The notes under the pieces were generated by a model. It was not told where the DNA came from and made no database searches. It saw only the letters and a list, made by a program, of their open reading frames with translations. Positions 12,329-24,189 of a stretch of 64,000 nt of DNA are shown here, piece after piece. This DNA is from Solea solea. Taxonomy: Eukaryota; Chordata; Actinopteri; Pleuronectiformes; Soleidae. How positions within the stretch are numbered: position 1 is the first letter of the stretch; every line of letters starts with the position of its first letter. The DNA lies in contig NC_081143.1 in the NCBI RefSeq assembly GCF_958295425.1, positions 25,175,586 through 25,239,585 of the forward strand, in the 5' to 3' direction. Position numbers and translations under genes: made by a program.

Positions 12329-12565
12329 GGGCGACGGTAGCTCAGTGTTGTCTTTTAACTGGAAGGTTGTGGGTTCAATCCCGGCTCCGCGAGTCTACAT
12401 GCCGGTGTGTTTTTGGGCAAGATATTTAACCCCAAGTTGCATGTGAACAGGTAGTAAAGTCGAGTGATAGAAAATGCGCTGCACATAGATGCACTGTATG
12501 AAAGTGGGAGTGAATGGGTGAAGGGCAAAAGATAGAAAGCGCTATATAAATACAAACCATTTATC
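12329..12565 (+). mobile_element. tRNA-derived SINE
   Basis: The 5' part has a polymerase III A box (GGTAGCTCAGTG, 12336) and B box (GGTTCAATCC, 12372), but no tRNA cloverleaf survives. The body follows (GAGTCTACATGCCGGTGTG, TTGGGCAAGATA) and it ends in the tail GCGCTATATAAATACAAACCATTTA shared by many fish SINEs. A few bases are missing between the two boxes. Confidence 0.85.
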
Positions 12566-12786
12566 ATACGTATCATAAAAGACGATAATATTGTGCCGTC
12601 TGATCCCAACATAAATATCCAAGAAATAAACACATCTTGAGTTAATATCAGTGTTAAGCTGTGGCTGTGTGTTAGCTGTTCTATCCTCGTTATGAAACTG
12701 ACTTCACACAGTTCCATGAGGACTCGTGTGAGGGCAAAAGTTAAGGTCGACAAGGGAAGAGATGTTGGTTTACAGGTTCACAATAT

Positions 12787-12807
12787 GTGTGTGTGTGTGT
12801 GTGTGTT
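12787..12807. repeat. (TG)n microsatellite
   Basis: About ten TG units in c1qtnf intron 1. Confidence 0.9.
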
Positions 12808-13728
12808 GCATACATGAAGCATTCCAAGGGACTTTGAGCACCAGCACACACTATCCTTGAAAATGTGTGAGCATGTCTGTATCCTCATTCTGAGGGTATC
12901 AAATCACTGTTGATGTTCTTATATCCAGTCCACTCAGGTGTGTGTATGTGTGTGTGTGGCCTCTTAATCCTTTTCTATCAAGCATATCGTTTTTCACCTG
13001 CTCTCATGCATTGCTGAATTGAAAACCTCTGGATCCCATTCGGGATCTCAGCAGTCATCTATAATCTCTGGCTTTCACTTTCATCCCAGTCTTGTTTTGT
13101 TTTGTTCCTTCAACGTCACCAGGAAAATCCCTCAGATCTACCGCGTTACATGTGTGAGTGAGATCTTATCCGCGTGTCACGTGCCAGGAGTTCATCGATG
13201 TTTATTGTAGTCTTGTAAATGCACTTTCCTGGTGTGTTTGCTTAACCTTCAGAATCCAAACTGCCAGAGAGTGCGGATGCTTTTTAAGAATAAACATTAC
13301 AATAGTTGGCTAGCGGCACTGTGAACAGTGGAATTTAGCCATAACCACAATAACACATCTTGGCTGCACTGCATTCTGGTATATCGAAACAGCTGTTGTT
13401 TGAGAAACGTGCATGTCTGCTAACTTTTACAAGAGTCTCCCCCTGTATGATGAACTTCACTGACTGATGCAAGTGATTAAATGTCTTGCCTGTCCCCGGG
13501 AATGCCGGAGGATTTCTGTCTCGTGTTGAGATAAACCTCAAAGTCAGACAAAGTCTTAGTTTTAGCTCCGGGATTTCACAATATCTTGCTTGTCTGGAGA
13601 GGACAAGTTCAAAATACCCACCAATCCATCCAGTATCTAGTACTCTAATCTTTTACAGGTAGCATGGGGATGTGACTGTGATCGGATAGCAATCAGATCT
13701 TGATGAGGACACTTGAGACCTTAGCATG

Positions 13729-13955
13729 TTAACCCTTAGTGCTCACGTGGCATGGATCTGTGCTGCAAGTGCGCCCATGGTAAATGGCCAAATAATACAC
13801 TGGGTGTGTGTTTATAAGTCACATATTCAGGCTTTAAAAAAGTAGCAATAATTGCACAGAAGTCACAAAATAGACCATTTTTCTTTCCTTTTTGTTCATG
13901 TAAAAAAAAAAACAAGCCAAGTGAACTTTAAAATTGTGACGTATTTCCAAATTTA
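13729..13955. mobile_element. piggyBac-like MITE, truncated copy
   Basis: Begins TTAACCCTTAGTGCTCACG (the right end of the 3602-4182 element, reversed) and follows it through GTTTATAAGTCACATATTCAGGCTTT and TGACGTATTTCCAAATTT, then stops matching near 13955. It lies about 600 bases upstream of the c1qtnf start exon. Confidence 0.7.
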
Positions 13956-14560
13956 TGCCAGTTTCATGTCTCCTCCCGGTGGCGCTGTGCAAATAAATGA
14001 GGAAAACTTGGATGGAAGTTACGTGGCCGAAGAAGAGGGAGTTTACAGCGGTATAATGGGGTAGAAAGCTACGTTAAGAGATGTTCCATCCACGTTCAAT
14101 ACAAAAATGTCATAGTTTAGTATATCGTCCAAAATGTCAAGTGATATTGAGCAATCCCTGAACTCTGCACATAAAGACCATCGAGGAACTGGGAATCGAA
14201 CGTGTAACCCTAGGTCCGTCTTGCTGTGAAGAACCAGAACAAGTTCAAAGTTCAGTTCCAAACAAATTACTTCAAGTTCAAAGTTTACCTTCCCAATAAT
14301 TAACCACTTCCCACTATTATTATTTGTATTCAGTCTTGCTAGTCTTCTTAAATAGAACCTCCTGACTTGTTTCAATGTCTGGACCTTTTTATTTCCAAAA
14401 CCTGGCAGGGACATTTTCCATCCTCATGTGTCACACGTTTTCTTTTCCCCCAGACACGATGTGGTTTGTTGGAAGTCATAAACCTATCATGACACATTAG
14501 AGTTAATTCAACTCCAATAACTTCACTCTTTTCTTCCTTTTTGTTTCCTCTTCTCTTTAG

Positions 14561-14753
14561 GTTGTCATAGTCATGTTGGTGGTTGGCGCCAAGCTGCTTT
14601 TGCTCTTCCCCCTGGTTTGCTGTGTCCCCTCCCCGTCCAGGCCACCGACCAGACACTGCAGGCGGTGCTGTGATCAGCAGGAGCCGTCAGCGGCCACAGG
14701 TCAATACCAGATGCCAGAGGTCCGCACAGTCATCAACATGACCATCCTCAAAG
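14561..14753 (+). CDS. c1qtnf6: c1qtnf first coding exon: signal peptide and Cys-rich N-terminus
   Basis: A polypyrimidine tract ending in TTTAG precedes 14561. The ATG is at 14573, and the exon ends at 14753 before GTATGA. It encodes residues 1-60 plus the first base of Gly61. A hydrophobic signal peptide (about residues 1-18) is followed by a cluster C29, C32, C33 and a sequon N55-M-T57. The block ending INMTILKG directly before the collagen repeat is a hallmark of the CTRP1/CTRP6 branch of C1q/TNF-related proteins, as is the RCCD motif. The 181 coding bases leave phase 1, which the exon at 21595 completes. Confidence 0.85.
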
Positions 14754-17700
14754 GTATGAACTAACAAGTCAACCGTAACTCATTTTACTTTGCTAAACGC
14801 AAACTAACAAAAAATAACATGTGTAAAATCAGTCTAATCTACACATTTGTGTTTCTTGCTCATGAGATAGCTACGTATTCGCAAACAGGTCAAAGATGAC
14901 CGAAGATGATTTTACTTAATGTAATTAAGACCAAACTTAACACTTTAACACCGATCGTATCCCAGACGACTTTGCATTGTCGTAATTACGCGCCATCGGA
15001 GATAGCTGTTTTGTACTATCGCAAAATTCCAGCGTTTTCTGAAAGCTGAGAAGTTGCACGTCAAACATGTGGTATGGTAATTGCCGGAGAATCAGCGTGA
15101 GACAAAGACTCAAACAAATGTTATTTTAAATGTGTTATACTGTTTAACACGCAAAATCTGGCGTTCATGTACAACTGCAGTGATTTTTCTAAATAAATTC
15201 AGTTTTTCCTCAACTTTAATTGTTTATGCACCATGTTTACATGCAGAAAATTGTAAGTAACTGCCAGATATGGGCAAAAGCACCGACTCACAGGACATTT
15301 TCTGGTTAAAATAAGCAACAACAAAAAAAGTTAAAGACAGACAGACAGACAGATGACTTTAATGATCCCTTTGGGAGGTTCCCAAAGGGTTAGGCAATCA
15401 TGAGGACCTCAATTTGTTAAGTTGCATTTTTTTTGCTAATTTTGCATGACTCGTTTGGCCACAGTATCAGAGTAACTGACTGACAATTTGCCCAATCTCT
15501 CTAAAATAGAGGAAAGGATGAGGGGCTATTTCTTTCTGAACCCTTCTGTTTGCTATTTGGCAAATCGGTGAAGCAAATTGTTGCGAATTGGTTGCCTGGT
15601 GCAAGTGATGCGAAATTCCCACTGAGTCATTGACTCTGTATGCCAGTGCTTCCCAAACCTTTTCTTTTCTTTTTTTTAAAATATCTGGAATCCCCAATGT
15701 GTTCCTGTTTCTGAGCCGTTTAAGAGGTAAACTAAGAGTTTGAATAATCAATCACAATCACATGTATTTGAAAATGATTGGTCAGACAGAGACGATGATC
15801 ATCTACATAGAAGTGTGCGTGATTGGTTGTGTGTTTGTATATAACGCTTTCATTTGGGTTTGCAAGTTCATATTGAAACCCTGAGGAGGTAAAGAGGTGG
15901 ACAAATGCAAGAAAAGACAGGGTGATTAAAAATACAAGTTTTTCAAATGTCGAACTGTTACACAACCACAGCTCGAGAGAGGGAGCGAGAGATTTGTGAG
16001 AACATGTGTCTTTAATTCCAGAGTCAGAGCAGCCAACACAGCCAGAACAGTGATGCGTCATCACTCTATTGTTTTATCTGCTGCTCCTTTGATAACAGCA
16101 CATACCAAGAGTGTTTTAACCCCAGGATCGACCTGGGGTTTGGTCCAATTGCATAACCACAAAAAACAAAAAGAACATGTCTTTCAAACACACACATAAC
16201 ACAATTCAGGCACACCGTTTTTAAGGCACCGGGGGAAAAAAATTATACCAATGAATAATATAATTCCTTGGACAATTAAGACCCTAAAAATGATCTGAAT
16301 AGGGCAGTAATTTCCACAAGATATGTAGCCCTGAAAACGTTTGCATTTGTTTTGTATCATTTCAGCTTTTTAACCACATGGAATTGGCGTTCTTTCTTTC
16401 TTTATTTGTGTATAAAGACTAACATTACAGGTTATAAAGTTACAAACACTGGGGACTTTTCCTTCATGTGGCTTGCAGCACTATAGAGATAACTAATAGG
16501 TGTTTTTCTTGAAAAATGAGAATAAAAGGAAAATATTCAAGCAGAATAAAAGGGCAGTAAAACAAAAGAAAAAGCAAAAATCCCCAAAAAGAAACATATA
16601 GAAAGGACAAGTATAACCATCTTAAAACAATGACTCAACACAATGACTCAACACAACCTCCCAACACACTCCCACAGTCCCTCTGCCCCCTCACAGCCCG
16701 CCTCAGTGGCTTCTTATAGTCCTCCAAGCCCCTCCCTAATTGGACTGGTCCATTGCATATATAGGTAAAAGTAGGTTACATCCTGTAACAGAAACATGTA
16801 GAATATTATCAAGTAAATATACAATAATACTATGAAAATAAACATGAACTGTGAAGGTAAAAAGAAAAAAAATCAGCTTAATGTCTTAGTCTTAGTATTA
16901 AATCACACCTGTAATGAGCCAGACTCTGAGCTCAGGTCAGCAGCCACAGGTGTCTTCACTGAGGCTGATTAGCTGGAGGGAATGTGGGCATGTGAAAGGG
17001 GAGGAGGGAACCTTTTCACAAAGACATTTCTTGACGTTATGCCATGTTTATGGAAAACAAAAACGATCAAGAAAACGTTCTAATAGGGAATTCCCCGTGG
17101 ATATGGCCCCCATGTCAAAAATGTCAACTTCTTAAGGTGTGTTGAAGTCAGAGTGCTGCTCTTGGGGCAGTTGAAGTAACCACATGCTTAACAGTGACAA
17201 TGACTTTCAGCTGTGTAATAAAAGGAGGATCTGGCCAGGCATTTTAATCAGGCTCTGGACCTAAAAACATACATAGATTCAAACACACACAACTTGAATA
17301 ATGACACTTTTAAGGATTTACAGACTCAGTGTTCCACTGACTCACTGGAAAACAAAACTCTTAGTCATGTTGTGTTCTTACAACTCATCTACATTCATGA
17401 GATTGTGTTCAATCTCACACTGTGTAAAATACTAAGTGTGCTGCCGTCAGTGTCTCATAATGTGCTCATCAGTCTCACGTCATCTCATCTTAAGATGGCT
17501 GTTATATTCAACAACCAATGTTCCATGTCTTACAAGACACTTGTCCCCATGGACTGCAGGGGGTATTGAATTTCTTCTTGTTTGGTGTGAGCAGCCTCTC
17601 CTGAGTCTTTGGTTCACTGTACAAACTGTACAAGTTGTAACGTCTTTTATGGGGCCTATAAAATGCTTGTTTTGAACCCTATTTGCACTTGTCTACTTGA

Positions 17701-20700
17701 CAGTGAGCTCCAACGCCTGATTGAATTTTTTTTTTCCTTGATGCGTGTGTGGACTGGGAGCTTAGATCTAATGGAAAATTCAGACCTGAGGCGTTCACCA
17801 GCTGAAAAACCACTGTTATGGACTGTAACTGTGGTAACGTATTGTGATTTTATTCAAAAGTACAGTTTTTAACTTAAAACAAAAAGTAAGGCTAGACTTT
17901 CATCTTTGGGGTGGCCATGGCTTTTTCAGGGGGTCCACGGACTATGACAATGAATTTGTTTCTCTAACAATTTGTTTGTCTGTTGAAATGAATATTTAAG
18001 CATATATTAAGCATGTACAAAATGTACACACAACTTGACATTTTTCAACAATGACACAATTTTTACATGAATGAAAGTACATACACATTCAAAAAAATAA
18101 ATTATGAATTAAAAACCATTTTCACATAAAAAAAACACTGTACTGTCATGGATGCCAAACTATCCTTGGTCTAAGTAGAACAAAGTGTAAAGAAAGAAGT
18201 CACATATGTCACCCTGTCATTTCATTCCCAACTGAACCTATGAAAAAATAAGCCAGTCTTCTAACTCGCAGCCTCACAATTACACAATGTCAGGGCTAAT
18301 AGACCACTGTAGAGATGTGTTTAATATTTAAACTTTTCAGCTAGTTGACAGGCTAGCTAGCATCTTCAGCTAGCATGAATCAGCTAGCTGGCTCATTGTC
18401 TGCTATTTTCATTCCTCTAATGTAAATAATATCTAGCGGGTTTGTCCTATCACGGACAACTCGTTCTCGTCTTAATGCCCATAGCAAAGTTTAACTACAA
18501 AAAACAATCTCCGATTTTAAACAGTGACTTATTAGGCAACCACCGTGAAACTTACTTTAGAGATTTTAGAGGCTGTTCATTCTTCTTCTTCTTCGGTAGC
18601 GATTCTTCTTCTTCTTCTCCTTGTAAGGTGGATTACAACTCTTTGTGGTACACAGTGTTGCCAACTCCTCAGTAAGGAAAGTCGCGTTTGGCTGTCATAA
18701 AAGTCGCTAGAAGTCGCTAAATGACGCCATTGCCTAATTTGCATAATTGCATATATATATATAGAAAAAGTCGCTAGATTTGTCCCTAGTTGTTTTTGAC
18801 AAAAAAGTCGCTAGGAGGAGTTGGAAAGTCGCCAGATTTAGCGACAAAGTCGCCAAGTTGGCAACACTGGTGGTACATAGCGCCATCTACTGTACAGGAG
18901 GATTCAAAATGCAACTGGCTCCTTTCGTGCCGTGACATGTCAATCAACTGGGGTGGCCAATCAGATTCAGGGGAGAAAGGGATGGAGCGTTGATAAATTA
19001 CAATAATAGAAATTCCCAATATCATAAATTGGTAACTGTGGCGAGTATCGTGTTGTTTCAAACCAAATTGACGTGCACAAATGTCTTGTAAAGAAGTTTG
19101 TGCACATGCTCTACGAAGACATGATCGACTCAGTTATCACCCGCTTCGCCTGCTGTGGAGAAGCCGTGTGACACAGAGAAGAGAAAGTTCCTGCGGGGTT
19201 AGAAAGTGTCCATGCTGTTGTGATGGGATGTCAGAATGAAGGATTAATCCCTTATATGGACATCAAGTGTTGCTAAGCTGTTATTTGTTGATACTGCTGT
19301 AATTCTCCTTAGGGGGTTTTTACAGAGGACACTGGTCACTGTGGATGTTTGGGGAGGTTGAGGCTATCTTTACCTCCGGTCTTCAGGAAATGTCGGTTAT
19401 GGCGAGCGAGGGCAGTGCTGTGGCCTCTTCCTGTGTGGTTTACCCAGCCCGTTCTCCACTTATGACCCCTCTGCAGGGATTCAAAACATCATCCTGGACA
19501 CAGAATCGCAATGTTTTTTTTTTACTAAGCCAACATCAAGGTTTATGTCATCCAAACCTAAACATTTATTTACAAGACATGATTTTCAGGCTTAACAAAC
19601 ATGTCGCTTTGAATTCGACACGTTGCAAAAACATTTCTGTTCCACAGCGTGTGAAGAAATGAAAGAACGGGAATACATTCATCTGTTTATTGTCCAGGGA
19701 GCAGTTTCTCAGCTCACACACAGCTGCTCCAAGCTGATATGAGGATGATGTTTAAGACCTGTCACTTGTTCACTTAACTCGACATATTTTAGACTGCACT
19801 GGATATACGGTTCATAAAGTCAGTTTTAGAGCCTGTTGTGATGTGACATCGGAAAAGAGAGCCAACAGCAAATAAGGTCCATAACAACATATCCAACTAA
19901 TTCTAACGTGTGCACAAATGAACTTGTTTTGAACCATGGCTGCCGAGCATCAGTCGCAAATGCCTTCTGAAACTCACATGGACAAAAGGGACGGGGCAGA
20001 GGCAGTTGAATTGTCACCACACTTAAGGCCTAGCATATAATCTCTGACAGAGCTGTGATCGCTTTTTCTCTGGTCCGTGTCCGGCACCAAGAAAGGGCTG
20101 AAGGGGTTTAAGGGATTTAAGCATGATACAAACAAAGTTACTGACCGGAATACATGTAACCATAACTATAACTGACAGTTTTCTGTTTACTTTTTGTGGT
20201 GTGACAGAGCTCGTACATTACATTTTCTCAGTCACTCTTCATGACACATATCCAGAGAGAGATCTTTGTTTCTCCAGTACAGTACAGTTTGGTTGTGTGT
20301 GTTGGTTATGTGTTGTATACCCATCGTTTGACGTGTTACTTATCTAGACTGCATCCGGGAAATTTGGAGCTGCATGGTCTGGGAACAGCAGTAGCTGTGA
20401 TGGACACTTGATACGGGCAACACTTGATTTACTTTGCATTCTGTTGCATTTATATTTTCAGTTAACCATCACATTTGTGAGAAGCCAAAATTCCCTTAAT
20501 CATGATTTAAAAATGATTGTACAGTTACACAGAACGTCCAAGTTAAGGCCCAATCCTTTCTCTCATTTCACTGGCATCTCTCACCACTTTCATGTCAGCA
20601 AGCTACAGCTGTATCTATTCTGCAAACCCGATGACACAAACACCATCTACACTCTTCATACCTGCCTTACAGTCATCAAAGACTGGATGTTACCCAACCA

Positions 20701-22142
20701 TCTGCAACTAAAAAACTGCAAAACAACACACCTTTTAACCCCCCCCCCCCCCAAAAAAAAAAAAAGTATTGGCATACTCAACCTCCACAAAACTAATTCA
20801 AACCTGTCAACACCACTTAAGAAACCTGGCCAAACTCAAGTCCAAGCTCTCACAGCCCTCACCTGGAATTAATCCACACCTTCATCTTCTCCCAATGAGA
20901 TAATTGCCGTGCCTTCCCCTCATCTTCCAGACAATCAGCTCTCTTTTGTTTTCAAACACTCCAGGCTCCTCAATGACACCAGTCACAGATCGCACATCGC
21001 TCCCATCACTGCGTCCCCACACTGGCTCCTAGTCAGAATAAACTTGTGTGTTTCAGAACTCCTCCAACCACACTCCACCTCCAGATCACTCTGATCCTCC
21101 ACCTTAGTACTCCGCTCCAGCACTTAAAACAGTCTGAAGACGTCCAAAGACACTTAAGATTAGCCTTCTTACCTTAACATTCAACACTTAAGAATATACT
21201 TTCCATCTAATGCTAGTGGTAAATCCATCCATCCGTCCAGTGTCTACCCCTTTATCCTCCACAGGTAGATCACGGGGTGCACCCTGGACAGGTCATCAGT
21301 CCATTGCAGGGCCAACATTTAGAGACAAACAACCATTTACTGACACCTGCGAGCAATTTAAGGTGTCCAGTTAACCACTGGAGATTGGCACAACACCTCC
21401 CACGACCCTCATGTGGAGGACAAAGTGGTAGAAAATGGATGGATGGATGAATTAACCAAAGCTCCTGGAGAAAATACACACACACTATATGCGGAAAACA
21501 TGCAAACTCCACACGGATCTTTTGTATTGTGCAGCACGTATTATGTGCTATATAAATAAAGCCTTACTTACTATGTTTTATCTAATTTCCTCAGGTGATA
21601 AAGGAGAGAAAGGAGACAAAGGTACCCCCGGGAAACCAGGTCTGGAGGGTCCTCCTGGTTTCCGAGGACCCCTAGGCCTTAAAGGCAGCAAAGGGCAGGC
21701 AGGGGCCCCCGGAGACGCCTGCAAGATCCCTCAGTCGACCTTTTCAGTGGGACGCCGAAAGGCCCTGCACAGCATTGACTACTATCAGGCGCTGGTGTTC
21801 GACACGGTGTTCGTCAACCTTCACGAGCACTTCAACATGTTCAAGGGCAAGTTCTACTGCTACGTGCCGGGGATCTACTTCTTCAACGTCAACATCCACA
21901 CCTGGAACTTCAAGGAGACCTACCTCCACCTGATGCACAACGACAAGGAGCAGGTGATCCTCTATGCGCAGCCCAGTGAGAGGTCCATCATGCAGAGTCA
22001 GAGCGTCATGCTGGACCTGGCCCTGAACGACGAGGTGTGGGTGCGACTCTACAAGAGGGAGCGGGAGAACGCCATTTACAGCGACGACGTGGATGTTTAC
22101 ATCACCTTCAATGGATACCTAGTGGCACCGAGCATCCAGTGA
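14573..22142 (+). CDS. c1qtnf6: Complement C1q tumor necrosis factor-related protein (CTRP6/CTRP1-like), whole spliced gene
   Basis: The coding sequence is the join of 14573-14753 and 21595-22142: 729 bases, 242 residues. Members of this family are secreted, form trimers through the C1q head and collagen stalk, assemble into higher oligomers, and act as circulating or matrix signals; CTRP6 is also reported to restrain the alternative complement pathway. Here the stalk is short (14 triplets) and the N-terminal cysteines could link trimers. I prefer c1qtnf6 because of the RCCD/DKG N-terminal region, the C-terminal half of the C1q domain and the neighbouring mgat3, whose human orthologue is also on 22q. 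c1qtnf1 (human 17q25) remains possible and needs a tree. Expression control cannot be read beyond the CpG-rich segment near 7.7-8.0 kb. Confidence 0.8.
14937..15309. repeat. Interspersed repeat, TTAA-flanked family 2
   Basis: Starts TTAACACTTTAACACCGATC and ends at GGTTAAAATAAG; the same right-hand sequence occurs at about 33758. It lies in c1qtnf intron 2, 180 bases after the first coding exon. A short GACA run and a CCCTTTGGGA/TCCCAAAGGG palindrome (15367-15389) follow. Confidence 0.55.
15640..17880. other. c1qtnf intron 2, no gene recognised
   Basis: CAGTGCTTCCCAAACC at 15643 looks like a hAT terminus. The rest is AT-rich, with no coding signal. Confidence 0.55.
17890..19010. mobile_element. 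Composite DNA-transposon region
   Basis: GGGGTGGCCATGG near 17910 and GGGGTGGCCAATC near 18950, with AGCTAG-rich inverted words around 18340-18390, suggest a decayed DNA transposon. It carries the later hAT MITE at 18653-18869. Exact ends are uncertain. Confidence 0.35.
18653..18869. mobile_element. hAT-superfamily MITE with intact ends and 8-bp target duplication
   Basis: A 217-bp element has perfect 14-bp terminal inverted repeats CAGTGTTGCCAACT/AGTTGGCAACACTG. It is flanked by an exact 8-bp duplication GTGGTACA (18645-18652 and 18870-18877). Its interior repeats AAGTCGCTA words. There is no coding capacity. The 8-bp duplication and CAGTG-type terminus fit hAT. The clean duplication indicates a fairly recent insertion into the older repeat that surrounds it. 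Confidence 0.9.
19080..19260 (+). mobile_element. Possible LINE remnant
   Basis: A short frame reading AAGAAGTTTGTGCACATGCTCTACG encodes [16 protein letters not shown], faintly like the MLxxFYxxVVxSxI block near the end of some fish LINE reverse transcriptases. It is followed by stops. Confidence 0.2.
20570..21110 (+). mobile_element. L2-like LINE reverse transcriptase remnant
   Basis: In-frame pieces [11 protein letters not shown]-like [18 protein letters not shown] and NCKT match the conserved LINE block around the ADDT motif; further on [17 protein letters not shown] and [11 protein letters not shown] match its C-terminal block. A poly-C/poly-A tract (20741-20767) and frameshifts separate them. 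It lies in c1qtnf intron 2. Confidence 0.75.
21224..21455. repeat. Inverted pair of (ATGG)n-tailed repeats just upstream of the C1q exon
   Basis: The left arm begins ATCCATCCATCCGTCC, and the right arm ends GGATGGATGGATG. The arms are imperfect reverse complements about 50 bases long (both contain the CTCCACATGAGGGTCGTGGG-type block) around a 130-base centre. It ends 140 bases before the acceptor of the exon at 21595. Confidence 0.7.
21595..22142 (+). CDS. c1qtnf6: c1qtnf second coding exon: collagen repeat and C1q domain
   Basis: The acceptor TTTCCTCAG ends at 21594, and the exon continues the Gly61 codon begun in the upstream exon. Fourteen uninterrupted Gly-X-Y triplets (residues 61-102) are followed by Cys103 and a full C1q domain (about 106-240) with [29 protein letters not shown] and RENAIY motifs, then stop TGA at 22140-22142. 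The sequence is mixed between paralogues: the GKFYCYVPG region is CTRP1-like, whereas [20 protein letters not shown] is CTRP6-like. GC content rises sharply here relative to flanking intron, as expected of coding sequence. Confidence 0.95.
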
Positions 22143-23375
22143 AAATACGACAGACAGAATAACAGGAGGTCTGGAAAAAGAAAAATCTCGGAGGTGGATT
22201 ATTGTTAGTATTTTTTTTTTTTTGCCATGGATACTGCTTTGCCCCAAGAAAGAACTACTTTTGAGGAAGTTTGGTGCTTTTTTAAAATTCCTTCCTTTCA
22301 TCCCAGAGAGCTACATACCATGGTTTCCAAAATCATGGACTGCCCATTTCAAAAGAAATTTTAAAATAATAAAGGTAATGCAGCACACAATTAGGAAAGA
22401 ATGTGTCCTTGTATTAGAATTACACTGTTGTGTGAAGCCAAATGTCTTTTGTACTTCTGTGCTGTACTAGTTATTCCTTCTTTTCAGGGACTTTGTGTAA
22501 AAGAAAAGAAAAAAAGTTCTTTCACTTAACAGGAATCACAAAAATAACAAATGTGCAATCATTTATAGAGCAATTTTGCTATGATGGTTCTAATGTGTTT
22601 CGGGTGGCTGCTGTCAGAGCTGAAACACATGTTTACGTGGTGCCTTTCAGAAGACTTCAAGGGTCAGTTAAAAAATAAAAAAGAAACCTTGCCTTGCCCT
22701 GCTTATAGTGAGGGTGTGTAACTGTGCAAATAGTTTAAACGTTCTATTCTTGCAGCTAAGACATGCTACATAAAGACTGAACATTTAAGAGGTTTCCTAA
22801 CATGCCCCACAAGTTCTTGACCCGGTTCAAATTATTGTCTAATTGGGTGGAATAAATTATTTCTAAATCATGGTAATTGAAGCATTTAAAAGTAATTATT
22901 TCTTTTGGAATTGTGTCATTCCATTTGTCCCTCTGATATTTTTTTTAATTATAAGTATTACTATAATAATTGCTTTTTTTTGACTAGAGGTGTATGACAG
23001 CACATCACCAGCTACATTTTAGTTGTGGAACCATTCCACTCAGGTTCCTTCTTTTGGAAATTAACTCTTACATGTGTCACACCCTTCCTCCACGTTCACG
23101 TTCACGTTCATGGTGCTGAGTCTTTTATCTGTTGTGTAGTTGTCGTTTTTTAACTGACCCTTTAAACACGAACACATCCCAACATATCGAAATAAATAAA
23201 AAAAACAACTGTGGTGCTTTATTATCAAATGCAGGGATGCATTATTTAAAAGAAAAAGGTTAAATATCATGAATTCTTGGAGATGTTGAACTGCAGAGCA
23301 GTTGATGTAAATAGCTGTATATTTGGCTGTCTATAACTCAATACAATACCTGTGCTATGCTGTTGAAGCTGGATT
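22143..23375 (+). other. c1qtnf 3' UTR region with alternative poly(A) signals
   Basis: Downstream of the stop the sequence is AT-rich and non-coding. AATAAA hexamers occur at 22368-22373 and 22674-22679. A variant AATACA near 23338 is followed by a GT-rich run (23372-23392) that resembles a downstream cleavage element, so a long 3' UTR to about 23370 is possible. Which signal is used cannot be decided from the sequence. Confidence 0.45.
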
Positions 23376-24189
23376 GTGTGTTTGTGTGTTTTTTTCTCTC
23401 CTTCACTCACTAAGTGCTTCTTTGTTGTGTATCGCTCAACAGCCAAAAGACATTTGATCGTAAGAAATTAAACGTTTTCATGATTTTCACGTGACACCAG
23501 TGGCCAGGTGTGTTCACTTACGATGTCACATGTTCACCACAAAGGATATATATGCACATTTCTCTGACCCTTACTCAACTATCTAATTCTTCACTGACAT
23601 TATCCAGTGTGGGAGTTATTTGGCTCACAACTGATCCACTAAACTTGAGGGAAATGGGGGTTATATGTGATTTAACCTTCAAAATTGGCCACTGAACAAT
23701 CAAAAGTCCATATCAAATTGTCAGAGACAGTGGATGGCCTTCTGCCGCACGTCACCTCCATCTGTTTGGCCGTATCTCTCCCATTAGCTGTAATGTCGTC
23801 CTCAGGGAGGCTTTTGCTAGACGGAAAAAGGCAGGCTGCAGCATTATAAATACTTTAAGCTCTGAGTGGAGATGTGAAAAGCTTTATGGGGAAACAAAGC
23901 CCTGTTCCCGGATCATCAGCCCAGACTAGTGGAAGCTGTTCCAACATGCACAGAAGTCAGTTAAAAGGGAACACTGGTTTAGTTCACTCACTCAGCCTTA
24001 TTTAGGTTTGTCTTACTTAGTGTGGTCATTTGAATTTTAGCAGGAGTCTTAAATAAAATGTTTTATGTGATGGAAACTGAAGGTCAACTAAAACATTTAA
24101 AGTGTAACTCAACCCCGAAACTACTTTTTAGGAAATGTGTTTCTTTGAGGCTTGTTTTGAAAATAAATCCTGTTGTTAGACAGGGCTAA

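Noticed and set aside
12329..12400. tRNA gene
   Set aside because: Polymerase III boxes are present, but no cloverleaf or acceptor stem forms; it is the head of a SINE.
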